DNA of 64,000 bases from Pedobacter faecalis (lineage in GTDB: Bacteria; Bacteroidota; Bacteroidia; Sphingobacteriales; Sphingobacteriaceae), in the NCBI RefSeq assembly GCF_030182585.1, contig NZ_JARXOW010000003.1, forward strand, positions 62,001 through 126,000. Direction: 5' to 3'. Position numbers and translations under genes: made by a program. Below the pieces are notes generated by a model. It had not been told where the DNA came from. It saw nothing but the letters and a program-made list of their open reading frames with translations, and ran no database searches. Positions 1 through 7,300 of this stretch are shown here, piece after piece; within the stretch, counting starts at the first letter, position 1, and each line of letters opens with the position of its first letter.

Positions 1-92
1 ATAATTCTCACAGGGTCATTTTCGCGCATGTTCAGTCGGGACATGACCTGCTTTTGCTCGGGCAGCCCGGCGTATAGTTGTGGGTGGATCAT
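1..92 (-). CDS. Partial phage early protein running off the left edge
   Basis: An ATG at 92 overlaps the TGA of the methyltransferase gene in an ATGA arrangement, and the frame stays open to base 1, giving 30 complete codons that begin MIHPQLYAGLPEQ. The overlap implies translational coupling in the leftward phage operon. Too little is visible to assign a function. The start is supported by the overlap and by the operon direction. Confidence 0.6.
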   Translation of the reverse strand, partial: MIHPQLYAGLPEQKQVMSRLNMRENDPVRI

Positions 93-1189
93 GCTGCCTC
101 CTCCTTTGAAAGTTCACTTAACCATTGATCGTAAATGTTAGATGCAATTTGCGCTGTCATTACAGGGGGGACGGACATTCCGATTAGGTAAGGATTATTT
201 GATGGCGAAAAATCATAATCTAATGGAAAGGTTCCTATTTTGCATCTTTCCTCATTCGACAGATATTGAGGATAATCAAACTTAACCATGCAATCTGCTT
301 TGGCCGTCAGGGTGCCAACGACTTTATCTTTGTAAATAAAGTTTTGCCCAAAACCAGTGTTAGGTTTGTTTCTAACCCTACTATTTACACAGCTAAAATC
401 TAAGTCTCCTGGCTTTCTTTGCTCCCAAATAGTTTTGTAAAACTCGGAGATTGAAGGACCATTGTTTGTTTGAATGTCTCCATAAACAATTGGCTTCTCT
501 TTAAAATCCATTTCAATTCGAGGTATTGATCTAAACATGTCAGCTGAATACAAAAACGGCCCCGCAATATCTTTCCTGAGTGCAATAAAAAAAACACGTT
601 CCCTTTTTTGTGGCACACCCATTTTTGAAGCGTCCAAAAGAAAGTGCTGTACATAATATCCTGCTTTATCGAACTCTTTGTATATTTGAATCACATAGGA
701 TTTTGCTGCGCCTAATAGTAGTCCTTTGACGTTCTCAGCCACAACTACTTTGGGTTTTAGTTCTTTTGCAAGATCGATAAAGTCGAAGAACAAAGTATCT
801 AATATTTGCATCGACTGACCTTCTCGGAAGACTTTGTCTTTCCCCCAATCTTTTTCACGATTACCTGCCATGCTGAACGATGAGCATGGTGGCGAACCAT
901 CCAAAATATCAAGATCATACAATTCATCTGGTAAATCTTTTCGCAGTTTAAAGGTTTGTATAGGTTCCAAGTAGGCGTACTTTGGACAATGATTGGTTAT
1001 GTATGCCTCCATCATTTTTGGATCGATTTCATTACATCCTATTACATCGAAACCGGCAAGTTTATAGCCCATAGTTGACCCTCCACCACAAGCGAAACAG
1101 CTAAAAACCTTTCCTTTGTCTTTTGTAAAGACAGCATCTTTCAATGTCCATTCATAAGGAAACCTATGCGGCTTTACATTCCTTTTCAT
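89..1189 (-). CDS. Prophage DNA (cytosine-5-)-methyltransferase
   Basis: This 366-residue protein should transfer a methyl group from S-adenosylmethionine to C5 of cytosine in a specific DNA sequence. Family motifs appear in order: the SAM-binding FACGGGS at about residues 32-38, the catalytic loop GSPPCS with the nucleophile Cys102, ENV at 152-154, and QKRERVFF at 194-201. The variable target-recognition region follows, then a C-terminal motif with IGMSVPP. The length is normal for a monospecific enzyme. No restriction endonuclease is visible next to it, so it is probably an orphan phage methyltransferase that protects phage DNA from host restriction. It is the last complete gene of the leftward early operon. 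The recognition sequence cannot be predicted here. Confidence 0.93.
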   Translation of the reverse strand: MKRNVKPHRFPYEWTLKDAVFTKDKGKVFSCFACGGGSTMGYKLAGFDVIGCNEIDPKMMEAYITNHCPKYAYLEPIQTFKLRKDLPDELYDLDILDGSPPCSSFSMAGNREKDWGKDKVFREGQSMQILDTLFFDFIDLAKELKPKVVVAENVKGLLLGAAKSYVIQIYKEFDKAGYYVQHFLLDASKMGVPQKRERVFFIALRKDIAGPFLYSADMFRSIPRIEMDFKEKPIVYGDIQTNNGPSISEFYKTIWEQRKPGDLDFSCVNSRVRNKPNTGFGQNFIYKDKVVGTLTAKADCMVKFDYPQYLSNEERCKIGTFPLDYDFSPSNNPYLIGMSVPPVMTAQIASNIYDQWLSELSKEEAA

Positions 1190-1207
1190 TTTTGCTCGGT
1201 TGATTAA

Positions 1208-1254
1208 CCCCTCCCAGCCTCGGGTAGACTAAGTCCGAAATAATCCGGGAGGGG
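1208..1254. repeat. GC-rich inverted repeat between phage genes
   Basis: CCCCTCCC (1208-1215) and GGGAGGGG (1247-1254) are perfect 8-bp inverted arms around a 31-base loop, between the methyltransferase and the preceding 99-residue gene. No clear U-run follows on the minus strand. It may be an mRNA processing or attenuation hairpin rather than a strong terminator. Confidence 0.5.
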
Positions 1255-1258
1255 ATTG

Positions 1259-1558
1259 TTAAACAAATAATTCTCTCTGGGCACTTTCGGCGGCCCTCGC
1301 CTTTGTTTTTCGTACCCCCTCTGTCACAATCACCATCGCTGACCAGCCTTTCATATCGGGCGTTATCCGCGTGTACCAGTCGCCCGTAGCATCATGCCTG
1401 ACCACCGTGATGTAGTCGCGCGTTCGGTTGTATACGGTACGCTTTACGCCTCCGACCTCGTGCACGTAGCACTGACCTATTCGCAGCGTATGAACCGGTA
1501 CGCGCGGGTGCTCGGTTAGTGTAGCTGGCGGATGGTATATGTTTGAGAGGGGGTGCAT
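1259..1558 (-). CDS. Hypothetical phage protein, 99 aa
   Basis: I do not recognise this protein. It is small, has no membrane segment, and carries a compact central part rich in aromatic and beta-prone residues (about 25-80), with the acidic/basic stretch RKTKARAAE near the C-terminus. It lies in the leftward phage early operon between the SSB-like gene (10 bases away) and the methyltransferase. The spacing and strand support a real gene. The function is unknown. Confidence 0.6.
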   Translation of the reverse strand: MHPLSNIYHPPATLTEHPRVPVHTLRIGQCYVHEVGGVKRTVYNRTRDYITVVRHDATGDWYTRITPDMKGWSAMVIVTEGVRKTKARAAESAQRELFV

Positions 1559-1568
1559 GTGCTACTCG

Positions 1569-1934
1569 CTAGAACGGTAGGTCATCCGATCCGTCCGGGG
1601 CCGCAACTGGTGCCGGAGGCGCATACTGCGGTGCGGGCGTAGACTGCGCGGACTCCCCAGACTTTGAAATCCTCCATACGACAAGCGTATTGAAATACGA
1701 AGTTTTACCAGTCTTGTCCGTCCAAGGGCGGCCGCGCAGGTTGAAACTTACATCTATCTGATCGCCGGGTTGCAGATTGTCAAACAACGCAGTCTTGTCC
1801 TGCATCGCCTCAACCTTAATGTACTCAGGATATGTCGGGTTTTCCGCATACTCGACAATAAGATCGCGTTTTTTAAATGTCTCGCTAACATGCTGTACTG
1901 GGCCAACTTCATGGACCTTTCCTACTATATTCAT
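1569..1934 (-). CDS. DUF3127-type single-stranded-DNA-binding-like protein
   Basis: The 121-residue protein resembles the DUF3127 family of Bacteroidota, an OB-fold-like domain at about residues 1-90. A Pro/Ala-rich linker follows, and the protein ends in the acidic tail DDLPF. That tail is the signature of bacterial SSB proteins, which use it to recruit replication and repair partners. I infer that it coats single-stranded DNA during phage replication or recombination, in keeping with the nuclease and other recombination genes just upstream. It differs from canonical SSB in its core sequence, so the binding role is an inference from the family and the tail. Confidence 0.75.
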   Translation of the reverse strand: MNIVGKVHEVGPVQHVSETFKKRDLIVEYAENPTYPEYIKVEAMQDKTALFDNLQPGDQIDVSFNLRGRPWTDKTGKTSYFNTLVVWRISKSGESAQSTPAPQYAPPAPVAAPDGSDDLPF

Positions 1935-1966
1935 ATTGTTTCCGGTTTCACCAGAGCCGGAGTGGT

Positions 1967-2200
1967 TTAGATTATTTCACTTGTTCGTATGTACACCTGC
2001 TCTTCCGACAATATCTCATGCGTCTCAACCTGCAAGTCCCACCGCTTGGCCATAATGGCATCATGATCGGGTGCTGGTTTTGGCAGGTATCGCTCGATTT
2101 TATTTGCCGGGATCCAGGCGCCAGTCTTGGTATTTTGAAACCATTTACGACTTACCTTTACGATATGCCTGGGCAAAGTGGAGAGGTCTGGTTTTGTCAT
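1967..2200 (-). CDS. Hypothetical phage protein, 77 aa
   Basis: This is a small unrecognised protein with no membrane segment. A basic N-terminal half contains IVKVSRKWFQN at about residues 13-23, and the C-terminal half is more acidic. It starts two bases downstream of the stop of the 390-residue coiled-coil gene, so it is probably co-translated in the leftward early operon. A short basic DNA- or RNA-binding role is possible but not shown. Confidence 0.6.
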   Translation of the reverse strand: MTKPDLSTLPRHIVKVSRKWFQNTKTGAWIPANKIERYLPKPAPDHDAIMAKRWDLQVETHEILSEEQVYIRTSEII

Positions 2201-2202
2201 GG

Positions 2203-3375
2203 TTAGGCGGCTTTACGTGATTTATTGATCGCTTTATATTTAGCCTCGTATTGAATGAACTCAGATTCAATCTTAACACCATTCGCCTTCGCATACTTTT
2301 CGGCGAACAATCGCATGCTGTCAAGCTTCATTTTACCTAGGTCCTGTTCGTCACTATGCGTAAGGAAGAACTTGAATATCTCAGCCCATCCGGCCCGCTC
2401 GGTAATCGTAATTGAATATGATTCTACGGCTTGTGCTTTTGGAGCGCTGAACTGCCTGTCAGCTTGCTGTATCTGAACCGTTAAGACAGCATCGGCAACA
2501 GCTTTAGAGGTCTGCTCCAAGGCTTTCGCTTCCGATTCTGCTTTCTGCTTCTCCTCAAGTTCGTCTTGTTGCTTCCGTAATTCCTCCGCGGCGGCGCTTG
2601 CTTTACCTTGGGCAATCTCTTCACGTCTTGAAGGAATAAGCGATAAAAGGTGATTAGCATACCCTGTGATCTCCGACTTGTAGTGCGGCGCAATCTTTTC
2701 AAACTTGCCCTCCTTTGCCTTTATTACGATGTCTGGCATTTCATTAGCAACCAGTCCGCTCGACAGTGTAACATTAACCTGATCCCATCTTTCTTGCTCC
2801 AGATTACCAGTAACCCCTGACAGCAGTTGCTCCACTGCATCAATAGTTTCTTCGCCAGATCCCTCGAAGGCCGCAAGCAACTCAGCTTTGTCGCAGCTTA
2901 ACATAGTGGCGTATGCGGTCCTAAATGCTGCTTCTGCCTCAGCGAACTTTGTAGCACGTTCCTTTTCTTTGTCGAGCAACAATTGTTCAGCAGCTCGTTT
3001 CTCCGCTTCTTCCTTCGCGTATGCAGCAACAGAGGCGTTACGCTTTGCCTGCAATTCGGTTGCTAGATCGTTCTTAAGCTTGCTCTCTTCTGCAGTATAT
3101 AGCTTGACAATCTCCTGAATTCTTTGGGTGAACGGTTTACGTGCATCTTCTGCCGCTGCCGCCGCCTTTTTAATACCGGCCAAAAAGTCATTGATTTTCT
3201 GATCAGTTTCGGCAGTAAGCTTAACCCCTTCAGCATTAGCCAGAATCAAAAGTTCATCGCGCTTCTTGGAATACCCGGCAACCCATCCTTTGGTTTTTGC
3301 AAGGATCTGGCTAGCGCTTTGTATTTCCGCAGGGGTAATCACTGTGATACCCTGCGTAGTATTCTCTGTATTCAT
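2203..3375 (-). CDS. Phage coiled-coil protein next to the recombination nuclease
   Basis: This 390-residue, strongly charged protein is dominated by predicted coiled coil. Ala/Glu/Lys-rich heptads run at about residues 60-165 and again at about 250-300, with a more globular C-terminal region at about 315-385. It lies two bases downstream of the PD-(D/E)XK-type nuclease gene, the position in which many temperate phages keep a DUF1351-like or similar coiled-coil partner of their recombination exonuclease. I do not recognise the family with confidence. A scaffolding or DNA-end-processing accessory role is inferred only from the neighbours. Confidence 0.65.
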   Translation of the reverse strand: MNTENTTQGITVITPAEIQSASQILAKTKGWVAGYSKKRDELLILANAEGVKLTAETDQKINDFLAGIKKAAAAAEDARKPFTQRIQEIVKLYTAEESKLKNDLATELQAKRNASVAAYAKEEAEKRAAEQLLLDKEKERATKFAEAEAAFRTAYATMLSCDKAELLAAFEGSGEETIDAVEQLLSGVTGNLEQERWDQVNVTLSSGLVANEMPDIVIKAKEGKFEKIAPHYKSEITGYANHLLSLIPSRREEIAQGKASAAAEELRKQQDELEEKQKAESEAKALEQTSKAVADAVLTVQIQQADRQFSAPKAQAVESYSITITERAGWAEIFKFFLTHSDEQDLGKMKLDSMRLFAEKYAKANGVKIESEFIQYEAKYKAINKSRKAA

Positions 3376-3377
3376 AG

Positions 3378-4427
3378 TTATATGGGTAATGGTGCTGAAA
3401 CGTATGTTGACGCAGGCACGCTCCGGCGCTTAGGCGCAAAAGGAGTGCTGCTAAACTTCCGGTTGCAATACTCTTCAATTGTCTCCTTGCCAAGTGCCGC
3501 GAGCAAACTCTCTGGAGTGCTTACTACACCGCTGATATTCATGTACTGTTTATTCTCAGCTTTGCTAGCGTACCGGACGTTAGCAAGCATAAGTACGGCG
3601 TCAATCTCATCCTGATCAATCTCGCCGGTCCAGTCTTTGAAGTTGTAAGATGGTGTCGAGGTCCACTCTTTGGGCGACCAGTTGCAGGCCATATCGATAT
3701 GTATATCTGGAAAGTTCTCTTCCCAAAGTTGCTTCTCGCATTCGATCTGGATTCCGTTGGAGCGGTAAAAGCCGTGTCTGCCGGATTTAAAGTTTATGAT
3801 GGCCGTTTTTTCGACGGGCTTTTTAGTTAGCTTAGGTTCACCTTTGCGCTCACCAGATTTGTAGACTTCTCCCCAATAACCTTGCTCCTCAATTGTGAGT
3901 TTACACACCAGGTCGATCAAAGTGCCAAAGCCTTTGTCGCTCAATAACACATACTCAATACCAAGCGGTTTAATGTTGTAGTCAAGCGCAAATTGGATGA
4001 ATGCAAGCATATCTACCTTAAGTTTGTCAGCCCAATCTTTACACTCCTGATGCCAGTAACCATGCTCGCCTGTGTATTCTTCAACTGCTGCATCGGTAGT
4101 GTCAAGATCATAAACCTGTTCTTTCAAGAACTTACCGATCTCAAGGTGCAGCAAAGTACCATATTGCTGCGCTAGGGTGAGCAGCCGGTTTGCTTCCGCC
4201 CTGCCATGTTTAATATACCAATCCAGAAGTGGATCCTCCATAGGGGCGCAGCTGTTGATGGCAGTTGTTAGGCTGGTGTAGAGTCTAAGTGGCGATTCTA
4301 GAACTCCCCCTTCATTGATGCGAATGTAAGACCGGCCTCGGCCAAAGTTCACCCGTCCGACTTTATAGCCAGGAAGCCGCAACGCCTCCTCATCAAACCA
4401 GTCTGTATGTACTAATTCGTGTGTCAT
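3378..4427 (-). CDS. PD-(D/E)XK superfamily nuclease-like protein, probable phage exonuclease
   Basis: The 349-residue protein has the layout of RecB/Cas4-like phage exonucleases: a GTLLH motif at 90-94, Asp172 in GTLID, the lysine of INFKSG at Lys214, and a downstream Gln (about 233) in a motif like the conserved QL. In the usual D-(D/E)-x-K signature the second acid would be at residue 212, but here it is Asn (N-F-K). Such a nuclease would resect double-stranded ends for recombination with an annealing protein. It is coupled to the 250-residue gene upstream (one base between them) and the coiled-coil gene downstream. Whether it is catalytically active is uncertain because of Asn212. Confidence 0.65.
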   Translation of the reverse strand: MTHELVHTDWFDEEALRLPGYKVGRVNFGRGRSYIRINEGGVLESPLRLYTSLTTAINSCAPMEDPLLDWYIKHGRAEANRLLTLAQQYGTLLHLEIGKFLKEQVYDLDTTDAAVEEYTGEHGYWHQECKDWADKLKVDMLAFIQFALDYNIKPLGIEYVLLSDKGFGTLIDLVCKLTIEEQGYWGEVYKSGERKGEPKLTKKPVEKTAIINFKSGRHGFYRSNGIQIECEKQLWEENFPDIHIDMACNWSPKEWTSTPSYNFKDWTGEIDQDEIDAVLMLANVRYASKAENKQYMNISGVVSTPESLLAALGKETIEEYCNRKFSSTPFAPKRRSVPASTYVSAPLPI

Positions 4428-4428
4428 T

Positions 4429-5181
4429 CTATTTGCCCTCCCCTATTTCTAAAACTTTAGTCTGTTCATTGATTGCCCCGCTTGCTATCATACGGGTAGT
4501 AATCCTGTTCAAGTCACCACCGGCATCGATATACGCCCTGACAGCCTCAATATTTTCCTCGGTAAAACTTGGAATGAGCGTAACAACGGGGTACGTACGT
4601 GCTTCACCGGGGTTGTACGACTTTTTCATTTCAATTTGTAAGTTGAAAGGGAAACCGATGATTGTATTGGCTCTTTCTCTAACCATATCAAACGACTTGG
4701 TAATACTTGGGATGCTGACTTCTTTAGCCTTAGTTTGGTAAGTCCAATAGCCTAGTACGCCTGTCATTTTCAAAAGGACAAAACGCAGGGTCAGTGTTCG
4801 CTCCCACTTGAGCTTTTTAATCCGGGGATCAGTAGCTGACACATTTTCCACATACTTACCTGTAGCCGAATCCCAAATAGTGAATGTTGCACCGTCACCC
4901 CATCCATAGCGCTTACCTTTGTCCCAGCTTTCAAACTGCTCATTACAAACCTCACTAACGTTATCGCTGATAAATGCTACCTGGAGCGACTTTGGTTTTT
5001 CACCAAATAACCGCGTGAACTCGTTCGCAAAATTTCCGGTCGGCCGGAAATAGTCAATTGCTTTCGGGTATTCAACCCCCGCCGCTGTTTTGGCCTTGAT
5101 GCCTGTTTTAATTTTTCCGATTTCCGGCAGCGTGCTGGCATTGTTCGCCTTCGTTGCCTTGATAATGCGTCCTGTACTCAT
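4429..5181 (-). CDS. Recombination-directionality-factor-like phage protein
   Basis: The 250-residue protein resembles the gp3-like group typified by the phiC31 recombination directionality factor. It has an N-terminal IGKIKTG motif, a PKAIDYFRPTG motif at about residues 39-49, and a segment with SDN, a later Cys and GDGATF at about 72-102. It lies directly before the nuclease gene. In phages this slot often holds the annealase, so an annealing function is an alternative. The resemblance is from memory of the motif layout and is moderate. A true RDF of this family normally serves serine integrases, whereas the integrase here is a tyrosine recombinase. Confidence 0.45.
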   Translation of the reverse strand: MSTGRIIKATKANNASTLPEIGKIKTGIKAKTAAGVEYPKAIDYFRPTGNFANEFTRLFGEKPKSLQVAFISDNVSEVCNEQFESWDKGKRYGWGDGATFTIWDSATGKYVENVSATDPRIKKLKWERTLTLRFVLLKMTGVLGYWTYQTKAKEVSIPSITKSFDMVRERANTIIGFPFNLQIEMKKSYNPGEARTYPVVTLIPSFTEENIEAVRAYIDAGGDLNRITTRMIASGAINEQTKVLEIGEGK

Positions 5182-5193
5182 TTTGATATAGTT

Positions 5194-5583
5194 TTATGCC
5201 TTACGGCGGTTAATAATTATCTCAATCGCTTTATGCACCCTTTCCTCCTGCGCCAGTTCCTCCTCTACATTAGCCCTCATCCGATCTGCCCGGTACTGAT
5301 AGTTAGCATCCGGATGGTCTCCCCAGTCGGCAGGCATGCGTTCAGATGGCACCTCAGTACTGCGAATGCCCTGAGGAGCGGCGCTTGTTGGTTCTGCGAC
5401 CTGGCTAGAAGTAGGCCGTGACTTGCGCCATAGGCACGACACGCGTTTAGCGGCCTTGCGAATCGCGCGCAACATACGGTTGCAACAGTCTATCGCTTTG
5501 CGTGTCAGACTGCGGCTCTGGACAGCCATCTCCTCAAAGGATGGGTTTGTGGCCAGCCATGATATGTAATCCTGTAGTGTCAT
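5194..5583 (-). CDS. Hypothetical phage protein, 129 aa
   Basis: I do not recognise this protein. The N-terminal half is basic and helical, with several Arg/Lys pairs at about residues 25-57. The middle is Ser/Pro-rich and probably disordered. The C-terminus is a charged helix (about 95-129). The ATG overlaps the stop of the excisionase-like gene by four bases, which implies translational coupling. The basic N-terminus could contact nucleic acid, but no domain is assignable. Confidence 0.6.
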   Translation of the reverse strand: MTLQDYISWLATNPSFEEMAVQSRSLTRKAIDCCNRMLRAIRKAAKRVSCLWRKSRPTSSQVAEPTSAAPQGIRSTEVPSERMPADWGDHPDANYQYRADRMRANVEEELAQEERVHKAIEIIINRRKA

Positions 5584-5873
5584 GATGCTTTCCTCCTGTT
5601 CGATATTAGCCTATATTTCTCCATGTAAGCATCAAGAGAGCTTCTTTTGAACTTTACCGCCTGTCCCTCTTGGAAGACTCCAAACTCAACCTTTCTTCTG
5701 AGTAACCATTGCTTACTAAACCCGATATATTTGGCAGCTTCGTCAACCGATAGCCACCTGTCTTCTTTCAGCCGAAGGTTTTCAGCCATGACGCTTTCTA
5801 TCTTCTCTACCGCACTGTTTATTGTTTGGGTGAGCGTCTGGAAAGTCTTGCTTTCAATTACTACAACTTCCAT
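5580..5873 (-). CDS. Excisionase-family winged-helix DNA-binding protein
   Basis: This 97-residue protein has a short coiled coil at about residues 10-37 followed by a MerR/excisionase-like HTH_17 domain at about 40-88. The features are LSVDEAAKYIGFS, a recognition helix with KQWLLRRK, and a wing ending in FKRSSLDAYM. Proteins of this type bend DNA at attachment sites or act as small phage regulators. Gene overlaps on both sides (1 and 4 bases) place it firmly in the leftward early operon, where an excisionase would be expressed after induction. The target site is not known. Confidence 0.75.
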   Translation of the reverse strand: MEVVVIESKTFQTLTQTINSAVEKIESVMAENLRLKEDRWLSVDEAAKYIGFSKQWLLRRKVEFGVFQEGQAVKFKRSSLDAYMEKYRLISNRRKAS

Positions 5874-6310
5874 TATGCAGCCCTCCTTATTTCTACGCCA
5901 AACACATGCTTAACATGGTTCAGGACCGCTTTTACTTGCTCTTTCGAAAGCGGAGCGGTATGTTGCTTTGCGTAAACCTCAAGGTAGTTTGAAGCCTCCT
6001 TGTACGACATTTCAAGCTTGGGCTGTAGAAACTCATCCCAATACTGGTCTTTCACCTCTTCCCAGTTATCCATTAGGTAATCCCAGGCATCATAAGACTT
6101 GAAATCGTCAACATCAGTCTGGAATTCGTTCAGCTCATTGTCTGCAATAAACTGCTCCAACTCATCAGCAGTGATTCGGATAGCAAACGGTTCGTCTGAA
6201 TAACTTAGGTCTGGAGTGATGTAATGATAAATTACATCGTTTCCATCGCGGTCGATGTCCCACTTCTCGATTAGGTTTGTTTGGTTGGTGGTTTTAGCTA
6301 GATTTGTCAT
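5873..6310 (-). CDS. Acidic hypothetical phage early protein, 145 aa
   Basis: This protein is unrecognised and strongly acidic: about 30 Asp/Glu against about 14 Lys/Arg, with the densest acidic stretch at about residues 45-95. The C-terminal third is a more balanced helical segment. There is no membrane segment or cysteine motif. It overlaps the excisionase-like gene by one base. Small, very acidic early phage proteins are sometimes DNA mimics or inhibitors of host defence, but nothing here demonstrates that. Confidence 0.6.
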   Translation of the reverse strand: MTNLAKTTNQTNLIEKWDIDRDGNDVIYHYITPDLSYSDEPFAIRITADELEQFIADNELNEFQTDVDDFKSYDAWDYLMDNWEEVKDQYWDEFLQPKLEMSYKEASNYLEVYAKQHTAPLSKEQVKAVLNHVKHVFGVEIRRAA

Positions 6311-6378
6311 AACTATACTTGTTGTGTGGTTAATGAGGCTTCCGGTTTTTGTTTGGCGACGTGGCCGGAGGCCTTTGT

Positions 6379-6591
6379 TTATTTTGTTCTTGTTACGATT
6401 AATTTTCCTGGTGAACTTATCCGGTCTGTTGAGTAGCTTCTCTCAGGATACTTATCCTTGATCTTTCCGCTGATGCGCGGAGCTACGGTGCTTCTACCTG
6501 TTTTCTCGTCAACGGTTAACTTTCCGCCTACTTCCATGTCTTCCAGAATTGTTGTCCATGAGATCTTTTTAGGCAATTCAAATACTTCCAT
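6379..6591 (-). CDS. Hypothetical phage protein, 70 aa
   Basis: This is a short basic protein with no recognised domain. The first half could form a small helix-turn-helix-like or winged fold (residues 1-50), and the tail is Ser/Arg-rich. Its start overlaps the stop of the Cys-rich LuxR-type gene by one base, so the pair is probably co-translated at the head of the leftward operon. That position suits an early regulator, but this is inference only. Confidence 0.55.
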   Translation of the reverse strand: MEVFELPKKISWTTILEDMEVGGKLTVDEKTGRSTVAPRISGKIKDKYPERSYSTDRISSPGKLIVTRTK

Positions 6592-7160
6592 TATATTATT
6601 CCTTTACTTGTTGCGTATTGAACCATTTGAGGCTTACTGCTAAGTCCAGTCTCATCCTGTATCGTCTGCATGTGCTTCTTGACTGTCTCAACTGATATAA
6701 ATAGTATGTCTGCTATCGTCTTGTTATCGTGAACTGATAGGCTGAACACGTCCGACTGGCGTGCGCTGAGCTGTGTACCGTATACCCGTAGGTTATCGCA
6801 TCCTTTACCCCGGTGGGTACAGGTGGCCCGGTTAGGACATGGTGCGTATTCAGGTTCAGACAGATTGCCATGAGCATCAATATCAGGATCATCGTTAAGC
6901 GCGCCATAGTTACATATCACAAACTGCTCAAGCGCCGAGTCTTCGCATGGTCCTGCGATTCGTTCCATCGCCTTACGCTTTGTTGGATTGTCGCGAAGGG
7001 CGTTACGCAATATGTCCTTCTTACTCTCCGGCACCCTGCTAAACGGCATTACCATCCCTCCCATCAACGCCTTTACTCTGCGTACGCCATCCTCTACCAC
7101 GGTGAAGAACTCAACTCCTTCATCTAGTAATCCTGCTGGTATTCGGTTGGTTGTTGTCAT
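6591..7160 (-). CDS. Cys-rich regulator with C-terminal LuxR-type HTH
   Basis: The 189-residue protein ends in a GerE/LuxR-type helix-turn-helix at about residues 129-189 (LSARQSDV, then TIADILFISVETVKKHM). The middle carries five cysteines (72, 83, 108, 114, 121) and a His at 116. The spacing C-x5-C-x-H-x4-C at 108-121 suggests a zinc or iron-sulphur site. It is the first gene of the leftward phage operon, directly under the divergent repressor-controlled promoter, so it probably acts as an early transcriptional activator. No receiver domain is present, so activity may depend on metal or redox state instead of phosphorylation. The ligand is unknown. Confidence 0.75.
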   Translation of the reverse strand: MTTTNRIPAGLLDEGVEFFTVVEDGVRRVKALMGGMVMPFSRVPESKKDILRNALRDNPTKRKAMERIAGPCEDSALEQFVICNYGALNDDPDIDAHGNLSEPEYAPCPNRATCTHRGKGCDNLRVYGTQLSARQSDVFSLSVHDNKTIADILFISVETVKKHMQTIQDETGLSSKPQMVQYATSKGII

Positions 7161-7177
7161 TTTACTACTTATTGGTT

Positions 7178-7208
7178 ATTGTGAACTGATTGGTTATATT
7201 TACCTTTG
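7178..7208 (+). promoter_or_regulatory. Predicted rightward promoter of the repressor operon
   Basis: ATTG at 7178-7181, a 19-base spacer and TACCTTTG at 7201-7208 fit the Bacteroidota pattern TTTG-N19-21-TAnnTTTG. Transcription would begin near 7214 and read through the operators into the S24 repressor gene at 7295, which suggests autoregulation. Confidence 0.6.
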
Positions 7209-7224
7209 TTGCTGTTGAACAATA

Positions 7225-7256
7225 CAAATGTAATGGAAGTATTTCCATTTTTCAAA
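7225..7256 (-). promoter_or_regulatory. Predicted leftward early promoter with operator in its spacer
   Basis: On the minus strand TTTG (7253-7256), exactly 20 bases, then TACATTTG (7225-7232) match the Bacteroidota consensus. The 18-bp operator 7232-7249 fills the spacer, so bound repressor should block RNA polymerase and silence the leftward lytic-type operon that begins at 7160. Confidence 0.7.
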
Positions 7257-7300
7257 ATATTCAATGGAAATTTTTCAATTATTTTTCAATATCAATGGAA
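7232..7300. promoter_or_regulatory. Phage repressor operators, AATGGAA repeats at 31-bp intervals
   Basis: O1 is a perfect 18-bp palindrome, AATGGAA-GTAT-TTCCATT (7232-7249). O2 is AATGGAA-ATTT-TTCAATT (7263-7280), with one mismatch. A third AATGGAA half-site occupies 7294-7300 and includes the ATG of the repressor gene. The starts 7232, 7263 and 7294 are each 31 bases apart, about three helical turns, which would place repressor dimers on one face of the DNA. Confidence 0.75.

Noticed and set aside
89..1189. Complete restriction-modification system around the cytosine methyltransferase
   Set aside because: Flanking genes are small phage proteins without nuclease motifs; the sequence left of base 1 is not visible, so this can only be excluded within the window.
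7190..7294. Longer repressor start at 7190
   Set aside because: The extra 35 codons cover the operators and predicted promoters, and an HTH begins right after the ATG at 7295.
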